This document shows, piece after piece, positions 1 to 8,747 of a DNA stretch of 64,000 nucleotides (its first letter is position 1; each line of letters opens with the position of its first letter). Under the pieces are notes generated by a model. It was given only the letters and a program-made list of their open reading frames with translations, had not been told where the DNA came from and made no database searches. This DNA comes from Paenibacillus timonensis. GTDB taxonomy: Bacteria > Bacillota > Bacilli > Paenibacillales > Paenibacillaceae. The stretch lies in NCBI RefSeq assembly GCF_009725205.1, contig NZ_WNZY01000003.1, positions 62,001-126,000 on the forward strand, in the 5' to 3' direction. The translations under genes and the position numbers were made by a program.

Positions 1-1070
1 AGCTTCCCGGTGTTCGGCAAGAAGACCGACTTCGCGCCGTACTCCGTCCCCATCTTGAGTGCTTCTAGAGCCGGAATCGCCGTCGGATCCCCGGATACGC
101 CTTTATGAATCAGCGCGGCCAAACGAATCTCCTCCAGCATGTCCAGGTTATTGTTGCTGGCTGCACCGTCAGTACCCAGCGATACCACGACTCCCTTCTT
201 CAGGAGCTCCGGTACTCTGGCAACGCCGCTGGCCAACTTTAAGTTGCTACCCGGATTATGAGAGACGGTAACGCCATGAGAAGCCAAGACCTCGATTTCC
301 TCGTCCGTCAAATGTACGGCATGGGCGAGCAGCGTCGGGCGGGAGAACATGCCCAGCTTCCGTAGGTGCTCTACCGGGCGAACGCCGTAATCGTTCACGT
401 TCTGCTCCACCTCGGCGCGTGTCTCCGACATATGCGTATGCATCGGTAGATCGAGATCGTGGGCGGCTTGTACGAACTTCTCGATGAAAGCCGGCGGACA
501 GGTATATGGCGCATGAGGCGACATCATCGTCGTGATGCGTCCTTCCGCTTTACCGTGCCAATTCTGGGCAAACGCGATCGCTTCTTTAAGCTTCTGATCC
601 TGCTCTTCCGGCGAGCATAGCCCGATCGCTCCGCGCATCAGCACGGCGCGAATGCCGGATTCCTCGACAACCTTGGCGACTTCGTCCATCTGATCGTACA
701 TATCCAGGAACGTGGTCGTACCGCCTTTAAGCATTTCCAGTACGGACAGCGCCGTTCCGGCATAAACGTCAGCAGCGGTAAACTTGGCTTCCATCGGCCA
801 CATTTTCTCCTGCAGCCAGGTTTGCAGTACCATGTCATCCCCATAACCGCGCAACAGCGACATCGCCGCATGACCATGGGTGTTAATCAGTCCTGGCAAA
901 AATAACAAGCCTTTGCCGTCAAACGTTTCGGCGCCTTCCACGCCTTCCGGGCGCTCTTCTCCGATATAGGTGATCGAATCGCCTTCAACAAGCATATATC
1001 CATGAATCACGGGGCGATTGGTCTCCAGTACGGCAAACGTCCCGTTCTTAATTAACCATTTACGACTCAT
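1..1070 (-). CDS. mtaD: 5'-methylthioadenosine/S-adenosylhomocysteine deaminase, 3' end outside window
   Basis: This is a metal-dependent amidohydrolase that deaminates methylthioadenosine or S-adenosylhomocysteine in the cytoplasm, a nucleoside salvage step. The reading frame is open from an ATG at 1070 to the window edge (about 356 codons), so the C-terminus is missing. Visible family motifs are the N-terminal metal pair in NTHGHAAMS (His65 and His67), SPHAPYTCP, HTHMSETRAEVEQ, a further His in LAHAVHLTDEE, and the metal-binding Asp in GTDGAASNNNLDM. Its start overlaps the stop of rex by 4 bases, so the two are probably co-transcribed. The MtaD family also contains guanine and chlorohydrolase-like deaminases; the substrate is inferred from overall sequence resemblance. 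Confidence 0.85.
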   Translation of the reverse strand, partial: MSRKWLIKNGTFAVLETNRPVIHGYMLVEGDSITYIGEERPEGVEGAETFDGKGLLFLPGLINTHGHAAMSLLRGYGDDMVLQTWLQEKMWPMEAKFTAADVYAGTALSVLEMLKGGTTTFLDMYDQMDEVAKVVEESGIRAVLMRGAIGLCSPEEQDQKLKEAIAFAQNWHGKAEGRITTMMSPHAPYTCPPAFIEKFVQAAHDLDLPMHTHMSETRAEVEQNVNDYGVRPVEHLRKLGMFSRPTLLAHAVHLTDEEIEVLASHGVTVSHNPGSNLKLASGVARVPELLKKGVVVSLGTDGAASNNNLDMLEEIRLAALIHKGVSGDPTAIPALEALKMGTEYGAKSVFLPNTGK

Positions 1071-1711
1071 ACGTTGGCTTGTTCCTTTCCATCCTCCAGA
1101 TAATATGCCAAGCTAAGCAGGTCTGTAGTGAAATCGGCCGCATGAATCCGCACTTCCGACGGCACCTTGAGAATCGTTGGCGCGAAGTTCAGGATGGCTC
1201 CGATCCCGGCCGCAACCAGCTCGTCTGCCACGCGCTGGGCTTCTGTGTCAGGTACCGTAATGATCCCAATACGGATATTATTCGCTCGTACCGTAGCTAC
1301 CAGCTCCTCAATCGGTTGAATCGTGATGTTGTTGATTTGGGTACCGATCTTTGCTGGCGATGCGTCGAACACGGCGACGATTTTCATATTATCCTTCAAA
1401 TAAGCATTATAATTCGAAAGGGCTTGCCCTAGATTACCGGCACCGACTAACGCCACGTTAATTTGCTGGTCCAGGTTGAGAATCTGTTGAATCTTCTCGA
1501 TTAGGTAAGCCACGTCATAGCCGATCCCCTTCCGACCGAAATCGCCGAAATACGCTAAATCCTTGCGGATTTGCGCGGGATTCAGATCCAACTTCTGGCC
1601 CAGCTCCTGCGAGGAGACCGTGGGGACCTCCCTGCGGCTGAGTTCGTTCAAGAAACGCAGGTAAACCGGCAGTCTGCGGACGACGGCGTCCGAAATTTTT
1701 TCTGACTTCAT
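1067..1711 (-). CDS. rex: redox-sensing transcriptional repressor Rex
   Basis: Rex is a cytoplasmic repressor that senses the NADH/NAD+ ratio and controls fermentation and respiration genes. The 214-residue protein starts at an ATG preceded by a GGGGGAA ribosome site; an upstream in-frame TTG at 1744 would add 11 residues without support. The N-terminal winged helix (about residues 1-80, including SSQELGQKLDLNPAQIRKDL) is followed by a Rossmann fold with the dinucleotide motif VALVGAGNLGQAL and a C-terminal swapped helix. Length matches the family (about 210-215). The gene overlaps mtaD by 4 bases and follows dinG closely. Confidence 0.95.
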   Translation of the reverse strand: MKSEKISDAVVRRLPVYLRFLNELSRREVPTVSSQELGQKLDLNPAQIRKDLAYFGDFGRKGIGYDVAYLIEKIQQILNLDQQINVALVGAGNLGQALSNYNAYLKDNMKIVAVFDASPAKIGTQINNITIQPIEELVATVRANNIRIGIITVPDTEAQRVADELVAAGIGAILNFAPTILKVPSEVRIHAADFTTDLLSLAYYLEDGKEQANV

Positions 1712-1753
1712 GCTTCGTTTCCCCCTATTCTTCAATGCGATCAATAAAGCGGT

Positions 1754-4609
1754 TTAGGCTTCGGGATTCAACCATTCCGAGATGCGAGGTACCATTTGAT
1801 TCATCGGCATATGCTCCATCTTCGGTCCGGGCAAAGAGTATAAAAAATACTTCCCATAGTAAGACTCCAGGATACGGGTATCATAAACGATTACGATGCC
1901 ACGATCCTGCGAGGAACGGACGAGTCGCCCGAATCCTTGCTTGAAGCGGATAACCGCCTGCGGGACGGATAACTTCATAAATGGGTTTTTCTTCTCCCGC
2001 TGCAGTCGCTCACTCTTGGCTTCCACCAGCGGATGGTTCGGCGGTTGAAAAGGCAGCCGCACGATCGCTAAACTTGTCAGCGCCTCGCCGGGGATATCTA
2101 CCCCTTCCCAGAAACTGCTCGTCCCCAGCAACACCGATGCATTTTGACCCTGGAAGCGCCGAGTCAGCTTGGTACGGCTACCGCTGTCCATCCCTTGCCC
2201 GATGACGGTGATCCCCTGCGCCGAGAGCAACTCTTTCAGCGGGTCATACACCTGTCTCAACATCCGGTAGGACGTAAACAGTACCAGCATGCGGCCTTGC
2301 GTAGCCACCGCGGAATCTGCCAACGACTGCACCAACATGTTAATGAAGTGATCATCTCCCACGCTGCCCTTTACGCTCGGAAAATCACGCGGAATGACTA
2401 AGAGTGCCTGGTCCCGGTAATTAAACGGAGATGGCAACATCGACGTAATCAACCGTTCCTCTTCCGCTGCCTCCGTCAGACCCAACTGCTCGATCATATA
2501 TTGAAACGACTTATCGACTGACAATGTCGCGGAAGTCATAACGACGCTTTTTTTCCGATCGAAGAAAAATTCCTTCAACTGGGCGCTAACGTCAATCGGC
2601 ACCGCGTACATTTGCAGCGAGCGGCTGCGGTAATTCCCGTTGGCTTCCATCCAATAAACCGTGTCTTCGCTTTCCAGCTTCATGAAGAACCGCAGTGATT
2701 CCCGTTCTCCAGCTAAATCCTTAAACAAGCCGCTGATATCGGTAAGCAGGCTTTCCGCAGCATAATCATCCTGCTCCTCCCGAATCTCGGACAAGAGACG
2801 ATCCCCTTTGCGAAGCACGTCGCCCAGACCCACGTAAATCTGGTTTTCGAGCGCGGTCAGTGTCTCCCAATCCTTCGGCTTTCGGGTCGGCAGCAGCCGA
2901 TATACGAATTGCCCCGGATCGCCGGGGGCCGCATCGCTGCGATCCGGCATCAAGCTGAACAGCAGCTCGCTAAGCTTGTCCCAGCTCTCTTTCACATCCA
3001 CCAACGTTGGGTAGATGCCATCGATCACTGCGCACCATTCCGCAGCTTTCTCCGCGGACGACGCATCTATCGAGCTCCGAAGATTAGCCAGCTGCCCTGT
3101 CTTGCTGTCTTTAAACAACCGGGTCAGCGTATGGACCACCGTAAAGTATTTCATATGAATGCCAAGATGCTTGCCGGCCACATCTTCCAAATGATGCGCC
3201 TCATCGATGACCAGCCGCTCATAGCCTGGTAGCAGCTGGTGCCCGGCCTGAATGTCCGTAAACAATTTAGAGTGGTTCGTGATGACCACGTCCGCTACTC
3301 CGGCTTCGTGTTTGGCACGATGATAGAAGCATTTGCGGAACCAGGGGCAGGATCGGCCTAAGCAGGATTCCGATTCACTGGCTACCGTCTCCCAGAAGTC
3401 GCCGCCGCGGTTTCCGAGATTCAACTCTTCATCGTCGCCGTTTTCCGTTTGTGTCAGCCACACAACCATTTGCGCGGCCGTCATCACCTCTTCTTTAGGT
3501 GTTGCGAAGTCTTTTCTATTCATTTTATGTTCAAATTTGCGCAAGCACAAATAATGCTGCCTTCCTTTAAATACGGCTGCGCGGAAAGGAAAAGGCACGA
3601 CTTCCGTCAATAGCGGCACGTCGCGCTCCCGCAGCTGCTCCTGCAGGTTGATGGTATGAGTGCTGACCATTACCTTCTCTTCATTCTTTACACTGTGGTA
3701 AATGGCCGGCAGGAGATATCCCAAGGATTTACCGGTCCCCGTTCCGGCTTCGACCAGCAGATGCTTGTCTTCCTCGAAAGCCCGCATGACCTCATTCAGC
3801 ATCATGTTCTGGGCTTCTCGCTCCTCATACTGCGGCAAACGCTCTCGCAGCCGTTCCCGAACCTGTTCCATGAACTGCTCGAACGTCACATCCGCCAGCG
3901 GATTTCGATCCGAACTGTCCCTTGGCGCTTGGATGTCCAGCCAATCCTCCACCTGCAGGGCGAATTGACGATAGTACACGAAACCATCTTCGCTTGGCAT
4001 CGCCTCGCGTTCCTTCTCCTGCGTCATCGCATCGAAAAACCAGCCCAAATCGCTGTCCTCGCCTGCAAACAGATCGGCCAGACGCTGCAAAGTCAACAGC
4101 GGCAGCTGCGCGCATTCCTCCAGACATTTCAGGAAAATGAGCGCCGTCGCCAGCGCATCGCTGTCCGCCTGATGCGGCCGATCATGCTCCACTTCAAACT
4201 CCGCCGCCACCAGCCCGAGCTGATAGGAAGTAAGCGAAGGAAACAGGATTTTCAAGAAATCCATCGTATCCAGAATGCGGCCGGTAAACGGCAAATAGCC
4301 TGTTTTGTCCAAAGCGCTCTGCAAGAAATTAAAATCGAATGCAACATTGTGCCCGACCAAGACGACGTCGTTTAGAAGCGGAACCATCTCCACCATCACT
4401 TCGTCTAGCTCCGGCGCATCCTTGACATCTTCCTCTGTAATTCCCGTCAATCCCGTAATAAAAGGAGGGATCGGAACACCTGGTTTCACGAAGGAACGAT
4501 ACACCTGCGATATCGTCTTATCCGGTTCTATAATGGCAAGTCCCACTTGAATAATTTCATCGGAGGACTGGTTACCCGTCGTTTCAAAATCAAGCACTGC
4601 GTATTTCAT
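1754..4609 (-). CDS. dinG: DinG-type 3'-5' exonuclease / ATP-dependent helicase
   Basis: This 951-residue protein fuses a DEDD exonuclease to an XPD/DinG superfamily 2 helicase, as in Bacillus. The exonuclease occupies about residues 1-165 (DFETTG at 7-12, GHNVAFDFNFL near 86-96, HQADSDA near 146). The helicase has Walker A GTGTGKS near 289-295, a DEAH box (VIDEAHH), motif VMTSATLS and motif VI QGFGRLVRSS. Four cysteines, one in CLRKF and three in CLGRSCPWFRKC, suit the iron-sulfur cluster of the family. I start it at MKYAVLDFET because this is the normal exonuclease N-terminus and AAGGGA lies 12 bases upstream; an ATG at 4630 is also possible. The in-frame extension to 4756 is probably untranslated. 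It probably acts in DNA repair or R-loop removal. Confidence 0.93.
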   Translation of the reverse strand: MKYAVLDFETTGNQSSDEIIQVGLAIIEPDKTISQVYRSFVKPGVPIPPFITGLTGITEEDVKDAPELDEVMVEMVPLLNDVVLVGHNVAFDFNFLQSALDKTGYLPFTGRILDTMDFLKILFPSLTSYQLGLVAAEFEVEHDRPHQADSDALATALIFLKCLEECAQLPLLTLQRLADLFAGEDSDLGWFFDAMTQEKEREAMPSEDGFVYYRQFALQVEDWLDIQAPRDSSDRNPLADVTFEQFMEQVRERLRERLPQYEEREAQNMMLNEVMRAFEEDKHLLVEAGTGTGKSLGYLLPAIYHSVKNEEKVMVSTHTINLQEQLRERDVPLLTEVVPFPFRAAVFKGRQHYLCLRKFEHKMNRKDFATPKEEVMTAAQMVVWLTQTENGDDEELNLGNRGGDFWETVASESESCLGRSCPWFRKCFYHRAKHEAGVADVVITNHSKLFTDIQAGHQLLPGYERLVIDEAHHLEDVAGKHLGIHMKYFTVVHTLTRLFKDSKTGQLANLRSSIDASSAEKAAEWCAVIDGIYPTLVDVKESWDKLSELLFSLMPDRSDAAPGDPGQFVYRLLPTRKPKDWETLTALENQIYVGLGDVLRKGDRLLSEIREEQDDYAAESLLTDISGLFKDLAGERESLRFFMKLESEDTVYWMEANGNYRSRSLQMYAVPIDVSAQLKEFFFDRKKSVVMTSATLSVDKSFQYMIEQLGLTEAAEEERLITSMLPSPFNYRDQALLVIPRDFPSVKGSVGDDHFINMLVQSLADSAVATQGRMLVLFTSYRMLRQVYDPLKELLSAQGITVIGQGMDSGSRTKLTRRFQGQNASVLLGTSSFWEGVDIPGEALTSLAIVRLPFQPPNHPLVEAKSERLQREKKNPFMKLSVPQAVIRFKQGFGRLVRSSQDRGIVIVYDTRILESYYGKYFLYSLPGPKMEHMPMNQMVPRISEWLNPEA

Positions 4610-4715
4610 TGCTATTAATTGTCCCTTCATTCCAGTCTCTTTACAGCATAACAGAAGATAACCGATTTGAAAATTAATACAAACGGGATCTGTAATAAAA
4701 ATCACAAAACAAAAC

Positions 4716-4753
4716 AAGCGATGCGCCGCTTTAAGCGGAATTTCGCATCGCTT
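4716..4753 (-). terminator. intrinsic terminator after the TPR gene
   Basis: Ten-base arms AAGCGATGCG and CGCATCGCTT enclose an inner stem CCGCTTTAAGCGG. On the minus strand the hairpin is followed by a T-rich tract (GTTTTGTTTTG). It lies about 45 bases downstream of the TPR gene stop. Confidence 0.7.
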
Positions 4754-4796
4754 CATGATTCAAGCCGTAAATAAGTGGGTTCAATCGGAATGAGAC

Positions 4797-5429
4797 CTAC
4801 AATAAGGAAGTCAGTTCCGGACTGTAATGCAATTTCCCCGTGCTGTGCGTGCAGGCCTCCAAATTGGCCAGTGGCTCGGGCAAGGACGGATCGCTGTGAT
4901 GAGCCAACTTGAAGTACTCTTTAGCTTTGGTAAACACACCTTTTTGCGCCTCAATGCATCCGAGTGCGTTGTAAATGATGGAACGAAGCCGTTTGTTCGT
5001 CGCCTTCTCCAATACCAGCCAGAAATGCTTCGCGGCTTTGTCGATTTGCTCCAGGTGCAGATGGCACATTCCCATGTAGGTCTGGGCGAGCACACTGTCG
5101 GGAAACTGCTGCATGACCTGCTCAAATTGGGACAATGCCTGAGGAAACATCAGCAGTTTGTAATACCCTTGCCCTTTGATAAAAACGGGGTCATCCAATT
5201 CAGGAAGATCGGGCGTCTCCCTGGATGCCAGGCTCCCAAACGCATGGCGCAAATATCCCATTTTCTCCTCGAAGCATAACCACTCCTCGATGATCCCGTC
5301 GCTCATATGCTGAAGCAGGCTCCATTTCTTAGCCAACTCCAGCTTTTGAGCGTTACCGGCCAAGGGATATTTCCGTGTGATTTCGTCCAACATCTCATTC
5401 ATTTCCGCAAACACATGCTGAAACATCAT
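4797..5429 (-). CDS. tetratricopeptide-repeat protein of unknown function
   Basis: The 210-residue product has no signal peptide or membrane segment. Its C-terminal half shows at least three TPR-like helical pairs, for example the stretch with YYKLLMFPQALSQFEQVM, then QTYMGMCHLHLEQIDKAAKHF, then YNALGCIEAQKGVFTKAKEYF. TPR folds bind other proteins, but no partner is visible. I start at the ATG at 5429, 6 bases after a run of six G; the in-frame ATG at 5477 lacks a ribosome site. It is followed by its own terminator and preceded by a long repeat region, so it looks like a single-gene unit. I do not recognise a named family. Confidence 0.75.
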   Translation of the reverse strand: MMFQHVFAEMNEMLDEITRKYPLAGNAQKLELAKKWSLLQHMSDGIIEEWLCFEEKMGYLRHAFGSLASRETPDLPELDDPVFIKGQGYYKLLMFPQALSQFEQVMQQFPDSVLAQTYMGMCHLHLEQIDKAAKHFWLVLEKATNKRLRSIIYNALGCIEAQKGVFTKAKEYFKLAHHSDPSLPEPLANLEACTHSTGKLHYSPELTSLL

Positions 5430-5658
5430 TCGCATCCCCCCAAACGAAAATGAAATCAGTCCGAGCCTTACGTTCATTTTTTGTTTCGAGGACCGTTTTC
5501 ATTCCCGCAGGGAGGAATTACACTTTTTTGAAGGCTTTATTCTGGCTTTGGTAACTGTGGCGGATGCCGCAAGTTGGGGTCCTCAGCGGGTCGGGGGTTG
5601 GAGGCGTATGTTCCAGTGTTCCCCAAGGTGGCCGATTCCGCAAGAGCTAAGACGCGAA
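5430..5658. other. non-coding stretch upstream of the TPR gene
   Basis: This segment between the TPR start and the first recognisable repeat monomer must hold the TPR gene promoter, but I could not pick one with confidence. Its right end (from about 5605, containing GCGTATG and GACGCGAAT) may be a decayed extra monomer of the neighbouring tandem array. Confidence 0.3.
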
Positions 5659-6143
5659 TTGTATGCGAAAAATCGAGTACATTTCGGCGTTATTGGTGAT
5701 TCTGACGGAATGTATTCGAAATATCATACATAATTGCGTGTTGGGAAGGCAATGACCCGCAATCTGTATGAAAAACCGAATAGATTTCGGTTTTTGGGGC
5801 ATTCGCGGCAATTTGTATATGAAAAATCGAATACAATTTGGCGTTTTCGATGATTCTGACGGAATGTATTCGAAATATCATACATAATTGCGTGTTGGGA
5901 AGGCAATGACCCGCAATCTGTATGAAAAACCGAATAGATTTCGGTTTTTCGGTCATACGCGGCAATTTGTATATGAAAAATCGAATACATTTCGGCGTTT
6001 TCGATGATTCTGACGGAATGTATTCGAAATTTCATACATAATTGCGTGTTGGGAAGGCAATGACCCGCAATCTGTATGAAAAACCGAATACATCACGGTT
6101 TTTGGGTCATTCGCGGCAATTTGTATATGAAAAATCGAATACA
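5659..6143. repeat. hierarchical tandem repeat: 154-bp units made of three ~51-bp monomers
   Basis: Three copies of a 154-bp unit lie in perfect register (GATTCTGAC begins at 5698, 5852 and 6006). Each unit contains three related monomers. A 20-23 base motif of the form TGTAT..GAAAAATCGAATACA, upright or inverted, starts at 5659, 5711, 5764, 5813, 5865, 5918, 5967, 6019, 6072 and 6121. The spacings repeat as 52, 53, 49 bases. The rest of each monomer is also alignable (a TTTCGGTTTTT-like centre and a CGCGGCAAT-like end). The middle monomer carries a 10-bp hairpin, AAAAACCGAA against TTCGGTTTTT. I see no coding capacity beyond frame-shifting copies of one peptide. Confidence 0.9.
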
Positions 6144-6146
6144 ATC

Positions 6147-6275
6147 AGCGAGCGACGTTGACGAGGTGCGCGTAGCTGGAGGCTACGTGAGCACACGGAG
6201 GGCCCGGCTGAATTCACGATTCGACGCCGAGCCCCACCCTGAGTCCGCTTCGTGATCCGAAGATGACCTAGTTGA
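6147..6275. repeat. interspersed element, copy 1 (abuts the panD stop)
   Basis: This stretch shares GGCCCGGCTGAATTCA and GATTCGACGCCGAG with the elements near 36.4-36.7 kb, and the preceding GCTACGTGAGCA segment also corresponds. It lies directly between the 51-bp monomer array and the panD stop codon at 6281. The terminal inverted repeats seen at 36.5 kb are degenerate here. Confidence 0.7.
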
Positions 6276-6280
6276 ATATA

Positions 6281-6664
6281 TTAGCGAATCATGGCGTGAA
6301 GTTCTTGGTGCGCCTTCTCCACCGGCTTATTGTTCTCGTCAACGAACACGACCGTTGGTTTATGGCTGCGTACCTCTTCCGCCGATAGTTGGGCGTAAGA
6401 AATGATGATGACACTATCGCCCGGCTGCACAAGACGTGCTGCCGCGCCGTTTAAACAAATGACGCCGCTCCCGCGAGGCCCCGGGATCACATAAGTCTCC
6501 AGGCGGGCACCATTGTTATTGTTTACGATTTGCACTTTCTCATTCTCCAGCAGATCAGAAGCCTCCATCAATTCCTCATCAATCGTGATACTGCCGACGT
6601 AATTCAGATTTGCTTCCGTCACCGTCGCGCGGTGAATTTTCGATTTCATCATCGTTCTATACAT
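6281..6664 (-). CDS. panD: aspartate 1-decarboxylase (pyruvoyl enzyme)
   Basis: PanD makes beta-alanine from L-aspartate for pantothenate synthesis. The proenzyme cleaves itself between Gly24 and Ser25, and the Ser becomes the pyruvoyl cofactor. Starting at the ATG at 6664, the motif YVGSITID puts Gly and Ser exactly at 24 and 25, which supports this start. Length is 127 residues, as usual. Its ATG overlaps the panC stop (ATGA), so it is the last gene of panBCD. A copy of the interspersed repeat begins a few bases after its stop. Confidence 0.97.
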   Translation of the reverse strand: MYRTMMKSKIHRATVTEANLNYVGSITIDEELMEASDLLENEKVQIVNNNNGARLETYVIPGPRGSGVICLNGAAARLVQPGDSVIIISYAQLSAEEVRSHKPTVVFVDENNKPVEKAHQELHAMIR

Positions 6665-7566
6665 CAGTCGTTCACCTTCTTCGTTAAGATAACGTTATCG
6701 ATCAGCCGAGTCTTGCCAAATTTCACGGCAACCGCGATCAACACGTCGCTCTGTCGTCCGGCAACATCAAGCCGGTCTCCGCCCGCCAGCGGGGACAGTC
6801 CCGGAAAATCGGCAATCTCCACATAATCGATCACGGCCAGCGGTTCAGCTCCAATCGAATCGCGCAGTTCGGCGAGCACCTCTCCTGCGGTCACGTTGTC
6901 TTCCGCATTTGCCTTAGCCTGAACGGCCAGCAGGCTGCGAGACAGGACAAGTGCGGCCTGCCGCTCTTCCGCACTCAGGTATACGTTTCGGGAGCTAAGG
7001 GCAAGGCCATCGGACTCACGCACAATCGGACAAGGAACGATCTCAACATCAAAATTCAAGTCCAACACCATCTGCGCGATGACCGCCACCTGTTGGGCAT
7101 CTTTTTGCCCGAAATAAGCCCGGTCTGGCTGCACGATATGCAGCAGCTTGCCAACGACGGTCGTAACGCCGTCAAAATGACCCGGACGCGACGCCCCGCA
7201 CAAGACGTCCGTTAAATCGGCAACCTTAATATTCGTTCGCGTCGGTTGGGGATACATCTCTTCAACGCTGGGTAGAAAGACACAATCTACGCCCTCCCGC
7301 TCGGCCAAGGCCAGATCTTTCTCGGGATCTCGGGGATACCGCTCAAAATCCTCATTAGGGCCGAATTGGATCGGGTTAACGAAAATGCTTAGAACCACCA
7401 AGTCGTTCTCCGCCCGCGCTTTGCGCAGCAAGCTGGCATGCCCCTCGTGCAAAAATCCCATCGTCGGCACGAGCGCGATCTTGATTGGTTTTCCATTCCT
7501 TGCCGCTGTGAACCGCGCTTCCTTCAACTGTTCACGAAGCGGTCGTATATTTGTAAAGGTCATCAT
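6664..7566 (-). CDS. panC: pantothenate synthetase (pantoate--beta-alanine ligase)
   Basis: PanC condenses pantoate and beta-alanine with ATP, through a pantoyl-adenylate, to give pantothenate. The 300-residue protein shows the ATP-binding HIGH-like motif [13 protein letters not shown], the central [26 protein letters not shown] and the KMSKS-equivalent region LSSRN. It overlaps panB upstream and panD downstream by 4 bases each, so the three are translationally coupled. Two ATG codons in tandem at 7566 and 7563 are both possible starts. Confidence 0.97.
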   Translation of the reverse strand: MMTFTNIRPLREQLKEARFTAARNGKPIKIALVPTMGFLHEGHASLLRKARAENDLVVLSIFVNPIQFGPNEDFERYPRDPEKDLALAEREGVDCVFLPSVEEMYPQPTRTNIKVADLTDVLCGASRPGHFDGVTTVVGKLLHIVQPDRAYFGQKDAQQVAVIAQMVLDLNFDVEIVPCPIVRESDGLALSSRNVYLSAEERQAALVLSRSLLAVQAKANAEDNVTAGEVLAELRDSIGAEPLAVIDYVEIADFPGLSPLAGGDRLDVAGRQSDVLIAVAVKFGKTRLIDNVILTKKVND

Positions 7567-8441
7567 GACCGGACTTCCACCTTTCCTTTACCGTACAGCG
7601 TACCCAGGGATTCCTGCACGCTTTGATCCGCACGGAAGACATGCTCTTCCGCCGGGAACGAACGATTCTTGACATCGGCCACGTATTCCGATATGCCGCG
7701 ACGCACCTGTGCTCCGAGGTCGGCATACGTTTTGACGAACCGTTTGTCCCGGTAGTCCGCGGTATATTTCAAGACGTCATGGTAGACCAACACTTGGCCG
7801 TCACAGCCGCGCCCTGCCCCAATACCGATCGTCGGAATGGACAACTCCCGGGAAATCGCCGTTGCCACCTCTTCAGTAACCAGCTCCAGCACAACGCCAA
7901 AGGCGCCGGCGCGTTCCAGCGCTTTGGCATCGTCCATTAGCCGCTTGGCATCCGCAGCGTCCTTGCCCTGCACCCGGTAACCACCGATCTGATTGACCGA
8001 TTGCGGCGTCAAACCGATGTGCCCCAGTACCGGAACACCTGCTTGCACGATAGCCTGAACGGCCCCGGCAATCTCTGCGCCGCCTTCCATTTTGACGGCG
8101 TGAGCATGGCCCTCCTGCATCAATCGGCGGACGTTCCGCAGCGTTTCGTCGATGCTTCCGTGATAGGTCATAAACGGCATGTCGGTGACAATGAACGTAT
8201 GCTGCGCTCCGCGTGCAACCGAACGGGAATGGTAAACCATGTCGTCCAGCGTTACGGGAATCGTCGAGTCATACCCGAAAACCACGTTGCCCAACGAGTC
8301 CCCAACTAGCAGCAGATCCGCCCCCGCCTCCTCGGCCAACTGGGCCGACGGATAGTCGTATGCGGTGATCATGGCCAGCGGGATGCCGTCCTGCTTCATC
8401 TTTTTCATTTTTACGATATTTAAAGCCTGTTTACCTGCCAT
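7563..8441 (-). CDS. panB: 3-methyl-2-oxobutanoate hydroxymethyltransferase
   Basis: PanB transfers a hydroxymethyl group from methylene-tetrahydrofolate to ketoisovalerate, the first committed step to pantoate. The protein shows the TIM-barrel signatures [28 protein letters not shown] (Mg-binding Asp) and VKMEGG. I start at the ATG at 8441 (292 residues), 9 bases after GGAG; an ATG at 8450 sits directly on the ribosome site and is unlikely. It is first in panBCD and lies downstream of a small ORF that runs into a terminator, so panBCD expression may depend on read-through or on a nearer promoter that I could not identify. Confidence 0.96.
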   Translation of the reverse strand: MAGKQALNIVKMKKMKQDGIPLAMITAYDYPSAQLAEEAGADLLLVGDSLGNVVFGYDSTIPVTLDDMVYHSRSVARGAQHTFIVTDMPFMTYHGSIDETLRNVRRLMQEGHAHAVKMEGGAEIAGAVQAIVQAGVPVLGHIGLTPQSVNQIGGYRVQGKDAADAKRLMDDAKALERAGAFGVVLELVTEEVATAISRELSIPTIGIGAGRGCDGQVLVYHDVLKYTADYRDKRFVKTYADLGAQVRRGISEYVADVKNRSFPAEEHVFRADQSVQESLGTLYGKGKVEVRS

Positions 8442-8497
8442 TTGATCCATCTCCTTCGGTTTAGGGGGTGTGCGAACCTTGAAAAAACGCGCACAAC

Positions 8498-8529
8498 AAA
8501 AAAACCTTTTAGTTTGGCACTAAAAAGGT
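8498..8529 (-). terminator. intrinsic terminator between the leader ORF and panB
   Basis: On the minus strand ACCTTTTTAGT pairs with ACTAAAAGGT (one bulge) around a short loop and is followed by seven T. The stop codon of the upstream small ORF lies inside the 3' arm, so ribosomes finishing that ORF would cover the stem. Confidence 0.75.
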
Positions 8530-8652
8530 CCGAAGTCCAAAGAAGAGTTCATTCCTCGTTCTTCTGTCTCGGTCCTTCTTACGGCTCAGAGCAGAATCCA
8601 ACGCAACTTGATCGTGGTTGTTCATGTCGTTATCCGACAGTGGAACATTCAC
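8509..8652 (-). CDS. small ORF (47 codons) upstream of panB, unrecognised
   Basis: A GTG at 8652 lies 8 bases after a GGAGG ribosome site and opens a 47-codon frame. The predicted product begins MNVPLSDNDMNNHDQVA, has a very basic centre (SRKKDRDRRTRNE) and a hydrophobic end (LFFGLRTFLVPN). A sigma-A-like promoter lies 60 bases upstream, and the frame ends inside an intrinsic terminator. The ribosome site can pair with an upstream CTCCG (stem CTCCG/CGGAG), which would limit access. It could be a real small protein, a leader peptide for panBCD, or simply a transcribed leader. I do not recognise the sequence. Confidence 0.5.
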   Translation of the reverse strand: MNVPLSDNDMNNHDQVALDSALSRKKDRDRRTRNELFFGLRTFLVPN

Positions 8653-8718
8653 TTTACATACCTCCGACGAGCGCCCGGAGTGCAGTTCGGATCTTTACCG
8701 ATACCGCCTCCTGTGCTC

Positions 8719-8747
8719 AGTATAACAAATTACGTTTTATTTTTCAT
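8719..8747 (-). promoter_or_regulatory. sigma-A-like promoter for the panB leader unit
   Basis: The -35 box ATGAAA (4 of 6) and -10 box TATACT (5 of 6) are separated by 17 bases. Transcription would begin near 8712, just beyond the birA stop codon. Confidence 0.55.

Noticed and set aside
5659-6143. CRISPR array
   Set aside because: The motif spacing (about 51 bp) is superficially similar, but the intervening segments recur every third position, the motifs alternate orientation, and no cas genes are nearby.
5690-6144. Overlapping minus-strand ORFs encoding a repeated peptide
   Set aside because: The 154-bp unit is 3n+1, so all three frames give the same peptide in turn. No ribosome sites precede them; they are by-products of the tandem repeat.
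8498-8747. T-box riboswitch upstream of panB
   Set aside because: The leader is long and ends in a terminator, but the conserved T-box core and specifier-loop features are not present.
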